Positions 26,151-38,369 are shown, counted from the stretch's first letter. The stretch: DNA of 64,000 nt from Typha latifolia (GCA_019914945.1 CM034103.1:16086785-16150784); one strand, 5' to 3'. Numbers and translations are program-made. The notes: generated from the sequence alone by a model not told the origin.

Positions 26151-26787
26151 ATCGAGCTTTTCTATAACTGCTCTGTGTCCTCAGGCTGTAGTTCTGTTAT
26201 TCTGATGTTTCAATTTGGCCAACCTTATTTGGCTTGCTGCAGGCTTCTATTATGTATTTAAACCTCTACGATTCAAACTTCTGCAGTGTCCTTTTTCATG
26301 GAAGAACTAATAATTATATTTTCCTATCAATATCAAGGGAAGTTCTTTTGTCCTTTTCTCGTCTAAAGAGTAACATTCCACAATTATTGATAAATAAAAG
26401 AGGAGCCATTGCTTTCCACTACCTATGCAAGTTTGATGACTTCTGAGCAGCCAGGATTTAATCACTCTCATTCTTGGGTCTTAAGGGCAAACAAGATCTC
26501 AAGAATAACTTATTATTTCACTTAGAATTACAATAATGTAAATACACTGTAACACAAATAGGAGTTACATATATATATCTCAAATCATATGTTTCTTCTA
26601 ATCAGTTATATGAATATGGTGAGAGGTTCATTAAAGAAACTATCTAATTTAAGACTACTCTACTCTCTTTTATTAGTCTTCTGAGCTAGCTCATCTATAT
26701 TGAATTGTGGCCTTCCTATAAGTATGTGAGACTGCAGTATAGCCCTTGTGGCTTGACATTAGAAACAATCATGATGTTTGGAACTAA
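26151..26787. other. Convergent spacer, receptor kinase B and MYB
   Basis: 3'-UTR sequence of both convergent genes. No gene is supported; the 70-codon frame near 26234 has no recognisable content. Confidence 0.65.
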
Positions 26788-27663
26788 CTAGGAGAACTGA
26801 AAACTGAGCTCTGAAAATAAATCATCATCTCCACTGGTTCCATCAATAGTCCAATTGATGCAGTTGTTGCAGCTACTATTCTCGACCGTGATTGACGACA
26901 ATGATGACACCGAGACCTCAGCGGATGTGGCCGCCACTTGGCCGGCGAAGTCAGTCTCTTCTATTAGACTCAGCAGCTCAGCATATAAGTTGTTAGATTC
27001 ATGAGCAAATTCGTTACTTGGATCAAGGACTTTCTGTTGGGTCACCAAGAAATCATCACTTTTATAGGACTCAACTTTGGTGGTAGAGATGGATGTGGAT
27101 GTCGTGTTGCTTAAAGTGTTTGTTTGCCCAATAATCACCTTCTTCTTAAGTTTAGTGTTCCAGTAGTTCTTGACACCATTGTCAGTTCTTCCAGGCAGTT
27201 TAGAAGCAATAACAGACCACCTAGACAAATACCCAACAAGCAATCTTTAGCAAACTAAGTGAAATCCGACATTATACCAATCTTTATTCTTAAATATACC
27301 TGCTTCCAATTTGGTTGTAGAGGGAGCAAATAATGCTGTCTTCTTCCTCTGTAAAGCCTCCATGCTTAACATCTGGCCTGAGGTAATTGAGCCATCTTAA
27401 CCTACAACTCTTGCCACAACGTTTAAGGCCTGAAACGAGCACAGTACAGTAGAAAAGCTACACCAAGTGAGCAATAGAAATGGAGATGGTAGTAAAACTG
27501 AAAGTGTTCAGAGACACAAGAACTAGCCTGCTTTCTTAGGCAAAGCTATCCAATTGCCACCAGCTCCATACTTCTCCAAGTAGCTTCTTAAGGTGTCATC
27601 CTCCTCTGGAGACCAAGGTCCCCTTTTAACGGTGGCCTTATCACAACATGGAAGCCTTCCCAT
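26788..27663 (-). CDS. R2R3-MYB transcription factor, MYB36/RAX-like (subgroup 14 type)
   Basis: Three exons (27528-27663, 27300-27429, 26788-27220) give 232 residues. The start [20 protein letters not shown] is the classic R2R3 opening. R2 covers about residues 9-62 and R3 about 63-113, with tryptophans in place (first R3 residue replaced as usual) and ending [17 protein letters not shown]. The insertion [16 protein letters not shown] resembles the MYB36/37/38/68/84/87 clade, which controls endodermal barrier formation and axillary meristems; assignment inside the clade is inference. The C-terminal region is Ser/Thr-rich and acidic, ending [10 protein letters not shown]. Intron 1 sits at the conserved MYB position but starts GC rather than GT; reading through to the nearby GT would hit a stop. 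It is a nuclear DNA-binding regulator. Confidence 0.9.
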
Positions 27664-29222
27664 TTCTCAAAGATAATCAAACAAATAAATCTCGATGTAG
27701 AGGTAAATAAGAAGAGAGAAGGGATGGGTTTGTAGAAGAGTAATGGGCTTTGGTCCATTCTTTGATCGTTTTATAGATCTTTATTTCTGAGGCAAGGTTT
27801 GACCGAATACGACGATCCCGTCTTGTGTTTAATGTATTTAACTGATACAAGAAACGACACAACTTCGGAAAAGGGATTAATATTGTATTTAAACTTCATC
27901 TTCTTTTTTTGATGTATATTATTTATTTTTAGAGCACATACACAATCGTGGATTGATTGAGCCCTCATATGAACTACTATCTCAGTTGTAAAAATAAACT
28001 TAAGTATAATATTGTAATCATAGTGTGGAAATGGTCAGTTCTGAAATGGTTAGAAGCTATTTAATTACCTCAGAAGGTACAGTAATAGTTGTGGAAATGG
28101 TCAGTTTTATGACCACGTCTTTTGCGTGAGATGAATAGCGAGTGAAAAAGAAGTAGCTATTGCTTTCAGAATTGCGATAGAGCTGGTTAAGAAGTCCTAG
28201 ATTTGATCTCATGATAGCGAGTTCACGACCAGTAAAAGATGTCCTTGAGAAGTTGTACTTCAAGTAAGACCATGTCAAATTTGGCCTCTTCTCCTGTTAC
28301 AAGTGTATATAATTATTATATCTCTGTACAATATTAGTGTTTGTGTCACCCTGTCGCTTTATTAAATTTGAAAATAAAATATCACATGAGGTCATTAACA
28401 TTGTAAGATGACCAAATAATGCCACTTTCAGATTTTATTTTTATCATTTTTTTTCTTCAAATGTTTGGCAGGTGAAGGTAGGTTACTATACATGACAAAC
28501 TAAAACAAAAAAGGCATGATGGAAGATCAAATAAATTCAGGTAAATGTTTGAAATTTGATATATTGATCCACTTATACCAATAGTAGAGAAAAAGCTAGT
28601 AGCTTAAACCAGAGAAGGGAATGATCTTCTGGAGATCCAGAAATCATCTTAAGTACTTAAAAACATATCTTCTGAATCACAGAGGACTTACTCTCCTGTT
28701 TGATTGCAGGATGGAGTGGTCTTTTTCTCCACTCAAGAATCTGAACCACTGCAACTGCACTTATCATGGCTGACACATAGTTAATTGTAGAGGCTGGCAG
28801 TTCAAAATATGATCTCGCGCTAGCACTGACTGACAGAAGAAACCAAAAAGACCTACAAAATATTATGATAAATAAGGAGTTACAATGAACTATGATTACA
28901 TCCACCGCACACAAGGACCAGATAATGGATAACCATAACAAGATTCAATTCAACATAGAAGCTTAGACCATTCTGAACGTATTAGTACATACCAACTCAC
29001 AAAATGTAATTTGTGGATCCAGAGGATTACAAAAAAATTTATTCTGCAGAAGTACTATCTATCATTTACCATGATCATGAAGTCAGCTCAGAGTAGATCT
29101 CTGTGTGATGGATGGCCACTATCACTAGGCTGAAGACCTCACTACACAAAATTACCACGACGAATTTTCTTACTCCTTTGAAAGTAAGAAAATGATGAAT
29201 TAACCACAGTGATGCTAGCAGC
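27664..29222. other. MYB upstream region and intergenic spacer
   Basis: MYB promoter, then AT-rich DNA. A 16-mer, gtggaaatggtcagtt, occurs twice (near 28024 and 28091). Frames at 28057-28278 and 28657-28941 (minus) show no recognisable domain and are left uncalled. Confidence 0.6.
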
Positions 29223-30714
29223 CTATCCCAACTTAGCCAGTTCCTCATGCAATGCAACTAAGTGCTTCTTTTCCACACAACGCATCATTAACCGGACACC
29301 CTGTTTGGGCACAGGTGGTTTGACATAGACACAAGTCGCAACCACATTGAAGCCATCATTAAATGGGAGAACATACCTTGGCTCTCCCCATCCATGGTCC
29401 ATCTCTGAGAACCCCAACCGAGTCCAATCTGTAATGATCAAAGTCCGGTAACCTAATGCAACAGTGTAATGCTCATCCTTCACAACTCCACTAATCCAAT
29501 TCGAGAACTCAGTCGATAATGTTTGCTTAGCATCTCTGATCAAATTCACCACCTCAACCAGTGACCTCCATGATCTTACCGCCACTTGCACAGAGAGAAA
29601 CAGGATATATACAATTCCCATGGTAACATTCCTTGGATGAGATATAATCACCCACGAGATGGCGAGTGTTTGCCACGAAGGTGAGACAGGCATCACCATT
29701 CAGTTTATGATTTATTGCCCGCGTGTGGCACCGCCACATGATTGCGGTCACAACATCAAATGTGGAGCATATTTGGCCTGTCTCGCTCGTGTACAAATTC
29801 TTGACACGGTTAATGGTACCAGGAGACATGTCCATGTTGGACGACTCGAATTGGAAGGAGAATTTGGGTGGCGGTCCTTGAGAACCCTTAGGTGAAGGAA
29901 TCGCTTCCCTGCACCAGATTGGCTCCACAAGAGGTTGATCAAGACCTCTTGCCATGTCTGCAATGGCTTTTACAGATGGCCTGCTCCAAGACCATCAAAG
30001 ACTAGGTGATTGTAGCTGATTCCAACTGCAAACCCACCGCACTTGAATTCTATCACCTGACATGAGAGAGAAGCTCAAAATAGCAAGAAATATAGATACG
30101 TAACTGAAGAACTGAAGTAAAATATTGTTAAGATAACGACCAGCATTTAGGCAAATATGCTGCTTGATGAGCAACAAAAGTAAGGGGTGGTGGGGGCTGG
30201 ATTTTCAAAGATATCAATGCTTGCTTTTTACTGGCAAGAGGAGAGCCTTGCACTGGTAATAATGCCATATAAAATGAAGCCTGGGCTTTTTGGGAATTTT
30301 GATGAAGGGAGGTCGGGCTCCAAAGGTACCGTGATTGAAACAGATTCCCAGCTTCTAAATCAGCTAGTTAATCAAAATTCAAGCACTTGAAGAATTAAAG
30401 GAACCGTTGAACATTGAAAGCATCCTATTTTCGCCTTCAAAAATTTTGGGTTATAACATACTTACCATGAGGCTAATTAAGCTGTTTACGAACTGGCTAG
30501 TTACAGTAAATATGCAAAATGTTTTTTGTTGAGATAACTCAGAGCTACCTAAGTTCCAAACCATTTTAGCTAGAGATATATTCAAGACGTGTTATTCTTT
30601 GTGCACTACTTTGAGAGCCCATTTGTTGCGGTTCACAAGTCTAATTTTAGCACTCATAATGGAGATGTCTAAACGCTATTGCTCTTATGGACAAAAGTCA
30701 AGACTTCCTTTTGC

Positions 30715-30834
30715 ATTAAGCTATCAAAAAAGGTCGTGTGCTCGTGAGCTCTAAATGAGCCGAACCAAGTTGATATTTTGAGCTCGAATATATTATTGAG
30801 TCGAGCCAGCATTGACTCTCTCAAGCTCGGCTCG

Positions 30835-30874
<40 letters not shown>

Positions 30875-31690
30875 TAGAACTGTTGAATCTTAGATCCAAC
30901 CGATACTATGAAGTATATATAAGTAAAAACTCTAAACCTCTCTAATATCACTCCCCAAACTTTCTCAGCTGAAATATATCTTCTTCATCACCGAAATCCA
31001 TCTCCACCGAAAACCATCTTCATCTCTAAGTTTTCATCGGCCAACCATCTCCAAGCTCCCATCTCACCTTCTCATCCCTTGGCCTCATTCGCACCTCTGT
31101 CCTCTCTGTCCACCTCCATGATCCTGCCTTCTCCACCCTCCCATTTCTTTGTGGAGCCCTCACCAACAGGACGTCCATCGCTGTCCTCATCCCAAATAGT
31201 CGCTTCGTCTGTAAGATCTCCCATTCCCTCCTTGCCTTTTGCGACGAGGCATCTACAAGCTCCTATTGGTCTCTTCCCCACCTTTGTCCCGATCCAGGCC
31301 ATTGACTCCACATCGAGTGACGTCATCATCAGGGTCCTGGACACCACCGTCTAGCTCGAATCTCTGAGCTTCGCCGAAGATGTAGTTAATTCGCTCAGGC
31401 CGGTACTAGAGAAGTGGTGAGGGGCATGTGACGTTAGGGTGGATTCTTGCTATTGCTGTGTAATCGGGGCTAGAAGTTTCTCGAAAGGATTTCTCGCCAC
31501 TACCCCTCAGCGAGGGATCGAGCTGCCTTACGAGCTGTCGAGCCGAGCTTGATATCGAACCAAAGACGCGCCGAACTGAGCTGAGCTTTTGCTAGCTCGA
31601 ATCAAGCTCAAGCTCGAGCCGAACTAAGTTTTTCCACCTCTCAAGTCAAATTGGGTCCAGCTCGCTCAAGCTCGGCTCGTTTACACTCCT
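30715..31690. mobile_element. Probable transposon insertion in the BAHD intron
   Basis: The two ends are dense in GAGCTCG/AGCTCGAG-type words (30740-30840 and 31500-31690), and caagctcggctcgt occurs near both ends. The right end reads cggctcgtttacactcct, a form I associate with ends of plant DNA transposons. The interior has a (TA)n run at 30841-30868 and a C-rich 91-codon frame (31079-31354) without a known domain. No target-site duplication was identified, so borders are approximate. Confidence 0.5.
30841..30868. repeat. (TA)14 microsatellite
   Basis: An uninterrupted TA run of about 28 nt lies inside the probable transposon in the BAHD intron. Confidence 0.85.
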
Positions 31691-32669
31691 ATTTTGCAGC
31701 ATCTCTAGACCACGCACGCACTCTCTTTTGCATCTCTGGACCTCTTAGACCTGGCTCATTGATTGAGTCCTATCATAATGATATGGCTCACAATTTTTTT
31801 ATTTTTTCCTTACTGAAGCTACGTATACATATACATGGCCTGAACTCATTGTGACTATTTAAAATAGTTAGACATAATTACCTAATCAATATATCATCTA
31901 TATATTGGATAGAATTATCCCCTAGCTCCTCTAATCTATGATTAGACTCAATTTCAGAGTTTATTAAAAAAAAGGAAAAAAAATTAAAGGATGTAATAAA
32001 GTAATAACCAAGATAATAGAGAGCAGTTCGAGAAATATGTTCCGAGTTATTAGAGTTCCAGCTTAAGGCAAGACGGAGCTGTTCAAATAACAAGTCATAA
32101 TGTTATCATGCAAAGCGCACTAGTTCTTTGGTGCATTTTAACATACGTTAGATGTACATTACTTGCAAATCGACATTGCATAACTACCGCATGCTTGCAG
32201 AACTGCTCCAAAGAAGAATAAATGCATGCGCATGTCAAAAGAAACCAGACCTGCGTCATAAAAGTAAGTCGGTCGCACTCCACTTCCTTCGGCGGCCGCA
32301 CGAGGAGCTCCTCTTTGGGGATCACGGTAACCTCGTCCTCGACGGTAGTTCACATCTTCCAACGTACACGCTGCCGCTGTCTCGACGAACCAGACGCCAT
32401 CCCTAGTGCACGCGATCTCGGGGTCAAGTTCTTGGAGCTTCTCGATTCGCCCAACAAGAGGGTGGTAGAAGACCAGAGTACCCTTGGAGAGCGCTTCTTT
32501 GATGGCCTTCCCAGGTCCGACGCCACGGTCGAACACGAGGAGGAGGTCGCGGAAGATTCTAATGCCGGCCAATTTGTCGATGGAGGAGAGCGGCAGGTTG
32601 CCGCTCAGGGTCGGTTGGTTTGGGCGGACGAGGGGTCGGAGATTGCTTGGTTACGTAGATGGTGGTCAT

Positions 32670-33656
32670 GGTGATCCCGGTGGTCGTAGTGATCTGATTG
32701 TTTATAGTATCGAAATGGGATCTGCGAGTAGGTGGTGTGCCTAAGGAAAAGGAAAAGGAAAAAGATACATAGGAGAAATAACTTTGGGGAGATATAAATA
32801 ATAAAAAATATATAAGTTATAAAAAATAAATTAAGTCAGAGAAGTATAGTGGGTAATTTTGAAAAAAAAAAGTTATAATATATTTTGTGATACAATAAAA
32901 ATATAAAACAATATGTATGGAAAGATTATATATGCACTTGAATCCAAAATGTGCTATTTACATAATCCATACTTAGTTTGTAGCGTGATAATTTCCAACA
33001 AATAGATTTTCTTACGTTTATGTCAGGTATTTTATTTATGAGTTAAATATAGTTTACTTTAACAAAGCATCTAGACATATATATGTTAGAGAGAAAATGC
33101 AAAATAAAAAATTTAGAGGATTACATCATTTTTAATTTAAGAAGCAATAGACATAGTTAAAGTTTAATTAAAAAACTTAACAGTTGTATTATTTATTGAC
33201 CTTGTCCAAAGTGCAGAAAAGTATAGTAATATAAAACAAAATTCAAAAGTAAAAGAAGGATTCTATGCGTTTCAAAAAGAATCACTAGGTTGCTGATAGA
33301 TGCTGGAAAGGGATATTAAGTGATTGTTAATCTCTTTACAGAGATTAATGATTGTTTTTAAGTATTAGGGTTGTGACTTTCTTGTCAAATAGAATAAGAG
33401 ATCTGATAATATTTGTTTAAAAACAAAAACAATAATATTAAGTATTAAGACATACTAGAAATATCAAACCATTCTATTTGCACCAAAATATTCTGATACA
33501 AAACATCCTACACATCTAAATAAGATTTAATTTACAAACTATTCATATAATTATCGAGAAAATTAAGAAACAAAAATTCTTCAGCTTTCTACCACCTTCC
33601 ACGGTGAGCTTGAAACTAACATCAAATGAATTAAAATAAGCAAGCAACCTCATCAA
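32670..33656. other. Intergenic, BAHD upstream region and zinc-finger 3' flank
   Basis: AT-rich DNA with poly-A tracts. No open frame or RNA gene can be supported. Confidence 0.7.
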
Positions 33657-34394
33657 TCAATCCACCAAGTCCGACACCCATTCCACGTCCGGCTCATCCT
33701 TGCTGTTTTCCCTATTAAACCCCACTTCACTGGTCGATCCACATCCAGCCCCCATCTCGCGCCTCCACGACGACGGCGCATCGGCCAGCCCCATCTCCCT
33801 CATCGCCGCAATCACCGCACTCACCTCCTCCTCCCTCGACCTCGTGATAGCCGGCGAAAGCGGCGGGGAATACGAAACCGGCGACTCCAGAGTCGACCTC
33901 GGCGACCGCAGGAACACCATCTCCTTCCTCAACCGTCCGGGCGACCTCGGGACGCGCAGCTGCTCGGGCGTGTGGGCGAAGAAGCACACGCGGCGGCGGC
34001 ACGCCACGCCGTCCTTGCACGGCTTCGTGCGGTAGCGGTCCGGGTGGAGCCAACTCTCGAACACCCCGTGGGCGAGCTCGCAGGCCTCCCCGCGCTCGCA
34101 CGCACCGGTCCGCCGGAAGTCGGCGCACGGCGCGCCGGCGTAGTGGAAGCGGAGCAGGTCCCGGCGCCGCGCCTTCTCGCCGGGATGCGCGTAGGCGCAG
34201 TCCGTCCAGTCGTGCGGACGCTCGCGGCCGCAGAGTCGCACCTTGAAATCGTACATCCGGAACGCGTCCGATGACTCGTTCGAGTCGAACACCGGAGGAA
34301 TCTCAACCGTCGGATGGCCGCAAGAGTCGTTTCCTTCGCTCACCGCCATTACTCTACGTTGCTCCAAGGGGGAGGTGAGACCGTGAGAGGGCAT
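33657..34394 (-). CDS. Plant RR-type tandem CCCH zinc-finger protein
   Basis: An intronless 245-codon frame, GC-rich unlike its AT-rich surroundings. After a short N-terminal region comes the plant-specific arginine-rich motif (FRMYDFKVRLCGRERPHDWT, then CAYAHPGEKARRRD), then two zinc fingers: C-X8-C-X5-C-X3-H (CADFRRTGACERGEACELAH) and C-X5-C-X4-C-X3-H (CKDGVACRRRVCFFAH). The total length and lack of introns fit the short RR-TZF proteins related to AtTZF1-3 and OsTZF1. These bind AU-rich RNA, shuttle between nucleus and processing bodies or stress granules, and act in ABA/GA, stress and light responses. A second in-frame Met (MAVSEG, codon 16) may be the real start. No ankyrin repeats are present, which separates it from the larger TZF group. 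Confidence 0.92.
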   Translation of the reverse strand: MPSHGLTSPLEQRRVMAVSEGNDSCGHPTVEIPPVFDSNESSDAFRMYDFKVRLCGRERPHDWTDCAYAHPGEKARRRDLLRFHYAGAPCADFRRTGACERGEACELAHGVFESWLHPDRYRTKPCKDGVACRRRVCFFAHTPEQLRVPRSPGRLRKEMVFLRSPRSTLESPVSYSPPLSPAITRSREEEVSAVIAAMREMGLADAPSSWRREMGAGCGSTSEVGFNRENSKDEPDVEWVSDLVD

Positions 34395-35056
34395 AGAAAG
34401 CGAATAACATAAATAATTGTGAGTGGGAGGGAGTAAAATAACCGCAAGTAAGTAAACGCCGCTTAGTTTTTATGAGGCGGTGGAAGAGAATGGCGGTATT
34501 TGATTTGGATTGTAGCGTACGTCTTTTCTTATTTTTCTTAACCTTTGACGGTTCTTATTTTAGTTGCGGACGAACGACCGCTGAAACGTGGACGATTTAT
34601 TCAGGTGTATGCGTTCTAATGCTCTGTTTATTTTACCTTCCTTTACTTTCCCATGTAAATACTGTACGCATACAATTATTGGATTATTATGAAGCTCTTG
34701 ATCATTTCTGGACCTTAATTCGCCTAAGCCAACATACAAATCCATCACAATCATCACCAGCTATCATCACAGGAAAGCAAGCGAAACTGTTGCCCAATTC
34801 ATCAGGTCATCGGTAGTAAGTGCAACAGAAAGAAACTAAACTATGGGATCTGCATCGATCCCCCCCTTAAAACTTTATTTATTCAATTACACAAATCGTC
34901 AAGAGAGGTTGACAGATAACCACAGCTTATAGACTACCACGAGTATTGTCAAAAGATACACACATACAGGTAGCTAGCTACCTAGCTACCTAGCTTTATT
35001 CCACAACACCTAATGGAGAAGAACAACTTTAATAACTTGTTATCTGACAGAGGAAT
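34395..35056. other. Intergenic, zinc-finger promoter and MIOX 3' flank
   Basis: Promoter of the zinc-finger gene at the left and MIOX 3'-UTR at the right. The latter has a short ctagctac-type tandem run near 34972-34996. No gene is supported. Confidence 0.65.
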
Positions 35057-35317
35057 TCACCATCTCAGCTTAGCCGGGAAGAACTGCAGAACAGAGTGAA
35101 ACAAATGTTAAGACTAATTAGTCATAAACGTCTATATATATACACATGTATACCTTGTCGATCAGGGATTGGTAATAGGGCTTCACTTCTTCCACGTTAA
35201 CTCTGACCTTACTCTTGCTATAGAGATCATACTTGCTGCTCGTTACACAAAAGAAAACTTTGTTATATATCTATATGGACTCTTCTAACGTGAGATATGC
35301 TTATGTAAGAGTGAATC

Positions 35318-35370
<53 letters not shown>

Positions 35371-37245
35371 TCTGACTTGAAGATTCGAAGCCATTTGAGC
35401 ATCTCGTTGTCCTCGTCATTCATGAGATAGCCGTAAGCTCCGGAGCGGTGCATGGCGTAGAAGGAATGGAACCGCACGATAAAGAACGCCGCAGGTGGTA
35501 GGGTTGTACCATTTCCCTTCATCACCTATTATATCGGACCAGAACACGTAATAACATTATTCAGCAAATCATGTGGAATATTAAGTGAAGGAATAAGATC
35601 AGTAAACAATCTAAGTAATCCAGACCAGGTGCATATACTCGTCGTGGCCCCAAGACATGTTCACTAGATCCAGCCCGCAGTTCTCGGAATACATCCCCAG
35701 CCTCGTGCAGAATAGCGGGTTATTATAATCCGGGTTATCCTTAAAATACTGCGAATAGAACACCTATTCCAGTTAAACATCAAGTGGTGGTACTTGCTGT
35801 CACAAATGGGATGAATCATAGGTGACTCAGCTGATGTCCTTACTTGGTGATGGACAATGGATTCATCAAATGCACACCCCAAAGGAAACGTATCCCCTAG
35901 TCATAGCATTCAAGAATTAAATTTTTTTTTATTAAAAAAGTTATCAAGCATAGGGACAAGTTCCAGCTTCACAAGTTCCAAAATTGCGGGGGACAAAGAG
36001 AGACTAACCAACAACACACCACTGTGGCTCTCCACCGAAACAAGGGTGCAGTAACACTTTCCCAAGGTCTATAATCCACCAGTTATCCGAGAATAAATCA
36101 ATGTTATATACGCTGTGAATAATTTATAACTCAAGTACGAGGGATACGAATAGCGTATACACATACCATGGATAAGAGCAGTTAGGTGGAGCCAGTCTTG
36201 GTCAGGATAGTCTCGACGAATAGCCTCAGCGGATTGGAGAAGGTGCTCGATCTGGGGCTCATCCAAATCCGGATCGCTCTCGTCGACAAACTCGTTTAGC
36301 AACTCGATGCATTCCCATATGCTCATCTCAGCCTTTTGGAGCTTCCCGTACTCTTCTTTCTTCTTCTTCGCCTATTGTTTTCATTTCAAAATTTTCATAA
36401 ATAAGAAATTAGCAATCTTGCTGTAAGTTTGAATGCAATCATAAGTAATAGAATATGTTCGACACGTGTAACTTCCTAGGACTAATAGATCGTGGGGTCC
36501 ACTGTCCAATTGGTTTTTACGATGACGACAGAGAAATATAATTAACTAATTAATGGCGATAATGACACAATTAAAAATGGCTTACGAAAGCATAAGTCTG
36601 GTTGATGTGATTAACACGGTAGAATTCCTCCACCCCGGCTCTTCTCTCGCTCTCCTTCTCATAATCTCTGCATAGAAGAAAAAGAGACTAAAACTTAAGT
36701 TTTTGGATTAATAATCTTTCTTAACGATGGCAATGTAGTGACAACCTATAAAAAATTACACTTGATTACGTACGAAATAATTTAATTAATTATCTTAACT
36801 GTCAGCAGCTGCGCATTTACCTCCAAATTAAGGCTATAAACACGCAAACGAGTATGCCAAGTCAAAACAACAATAGCCTAATCGTAGAGGTGCCACTTTT
36901 AGGAGAAGTTTTATGACTAGATTTAATTAAGAATTTAAGAAATAAATTAGAGGGTGAGAGAGCTTCAACTACAAATATTACTACCTCAAAGTAATAAAAT
37001 AAAAATTAGGTAAAAAAAATTAAGAATTAATTAAGACTGGCCTGAAAGAGTGACCAAAGGCATTGCTACCAGGAACAAGGAAACCTCCATCAAGATCCAA
37101 AGACTCCTTCTCCTCCACCTGACTCTCCCTATCGTTGCTCTCCTCAATAACCGGCTCTGCTCCCAAATTACCATTAATCACAAATTATATTTAGGATTAG
37201 CAAAGAAAGAAGAGTCTACAGAATACCCGGTACGATGACCGTCAT
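35057..37245 (-). CDS. MIOX: Myo-inositol oxygenase
   Basis: Ten exons: 37227-37245, 37042-37156, 36586-36667, 36167-36371, 36009-36068, 35844-35896, 35626-35748, 35377-35525, 35154-35235 and 35057-35083. They total 915 nt, or 304 residues, normal for plant MIOX. The enzyme opens myo-inositol to D-glucuronate with O2, feeding UDP-glucuronate for cell-wall sugars and one proposed ascorbate route; it is cytosolic with a di-iron centre. Diagnostic stretches: DGGFLVPGSNAFGHSFRDYE, WLHLTALIHDLGKVLL (HD metal ligands), GDTFPLGCAFDESIVHH, MSWGHDEYM, RFHSFYAMHRSGAY, and the C-terminus FFPAKLRW. The first exon codes only six residues plus one base. Intron 2 appears to start GC (AG/GCCAGT). Intron 8 carries a (GA)24 repeat near its donor. 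Confidence 0.94.
35321..35368. repeat. (GA)24 microsatellite in a MIOX intron
   Basis: 48 nt of perfect GA on plus, which reads as CT on the MIOX strand, lie within a 141-nt intron, starting eight bases past its donor GT. Confidence 0.95.
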
Positions 37246-38369
37246 CGCGACGAGAAGGACGAGGGCTTGCTTAATAAATTGCACAGGAGAAGAGACCCAC
37301 GAAAGAGACCCACACGGCCTTCAAACAAAGGGGATGGAGATAAGTATAACCAAGAGGTGGGAGAAAGAACCCCCCCGATTTATAATCTAACTGCTGCCAT
37401 CACTTTTACAAAAAAACCCCCGGCACTTTATCTTAATTACGAGGGTACAATTGGGAATTTTAGGAGAGGGAGAAAGGGGACGGTGGGTAATTATTAGAGT
37501 AATAATACGAAATAGGCCAAACGAATTAAGGGCCAGGTGGATTCCACGTCAGTAACTTGTACGTTTCTGGAAAGGGGGGAACCGGCCAAAATGCTGACGT
37601 GGAGGTGAGGAAAGGTTTTTTAACTTTTAAAGTTCCAGGCTTCCCAGCTCAGGGTCTGTGAGAGATGAACCGGTGGCGTTTGTCGTATTGTGGCCAGTGT
37701 ACGGTTCACTTCCGGTGGTAGGTGTCCATCTCACGCCATGCAAAATTAGGATTTGTTTAATTATTTTCTTTTTTTTTTTCCCCCCTCCGAAAGGAAATTA
37801 TTAAATGTAGATTGGTTAAATAGGAAGTGGACTTTTAAGCAAGATTAGATGTGACGACTGTGGATAAGCTATGGGATTAGATTGGATAAGGACAACGTAC
37901 TCCAGTTCGACACTTGCAATTAATTATTTTGTTCCCAAAATCATGGATTTGGGACCCACACCATCTTGATTAATTGCGTGTGCTATGATCCTTAATTCCT
38001 AGTCCTAACGTAAACATTGATTAGAATAAGGTTATTCTATATATACCCCTTAAAAAATCCACTTGTTTGCTTGTATAGTTTTTCTTCTTCTTTTTTCAAA
38101 AAAGTAAGAATATATTAATTACACACTCAGATAATACCGTAATACTTTAACCTAATTTTGGAGGTTAATTCGTAGATTTATTGGCTTCTTGGTAGATATA
38201 ATTTACAATTAGAACATATTAAAAGTTATTAAAAAAATTGCAGCCATTAGTGATGAAGCCACTGTTGGGTGATGAAGCTTGAGTAAGAGCCAAGAGGAGA
38301 TTCTTGGGCATAGTTGGGTGGCTGAAGGGTTTTTAAATGTAAAAATAAAAATCTGAAAGTCATAGTCTT
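37246..38369. other. Intergenic, MIOX promoter side
   Basis: MIOX promoter and spacer. No coding gene is supported; the 76-codon frame at 37267-37497 is not recognisable. Confidence 0.65.

Larger units (their letters stand above)
29223..32669 (-). pseudogene. BAHD acyltransferase-like gene with four single-base frameshifts
   Basis: Exon 1 is 32251-32669 and exon 2 is 29223-30056, joined by a phase-0 GT-AG intron at the usual BAHD position. The pieces together cover a whole BAHD enzyme: LAGIRIFRDLLLVFDRG and FYHPLVGRIE in exon 1; GISYNHLVFDG with the catalytic HxxxD, WRCHTRAINHKL, and a DHGWGEP form of the DFGWG motif in exon 2. The frame breaks near 32632 (extra C), 32341 (extra base), 29971-29980 (one base missing) and 29561-29570 (one extra base). 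BAHD enzymes move acyl groups from CoA to alcohols or amines in specialised metabolism; the substrate here is unknown. Either this is a young pseudogene, or the sequence has indel errors. The intron is 2.2 kb and holds a probable transposon. Confidence 0.82.

Noticed and set aside
28024..28280. Possible gene on minus with repeated gtggaaatggtcagtt
   Set aside because: No domain, no splice-consistent continuation; the repeat is short.
31079..31354. 91-codon Ser/Pro-rich plus frame
   Set aside because: It is low complexity, also open on the other strand, and inside a probable transposon; no domain.
33700..34306. Several long frames on both strands over the zinc-finger gene
   Set aside because: They are shadows produced by high GC; only the minus frame has CCCH motifs.
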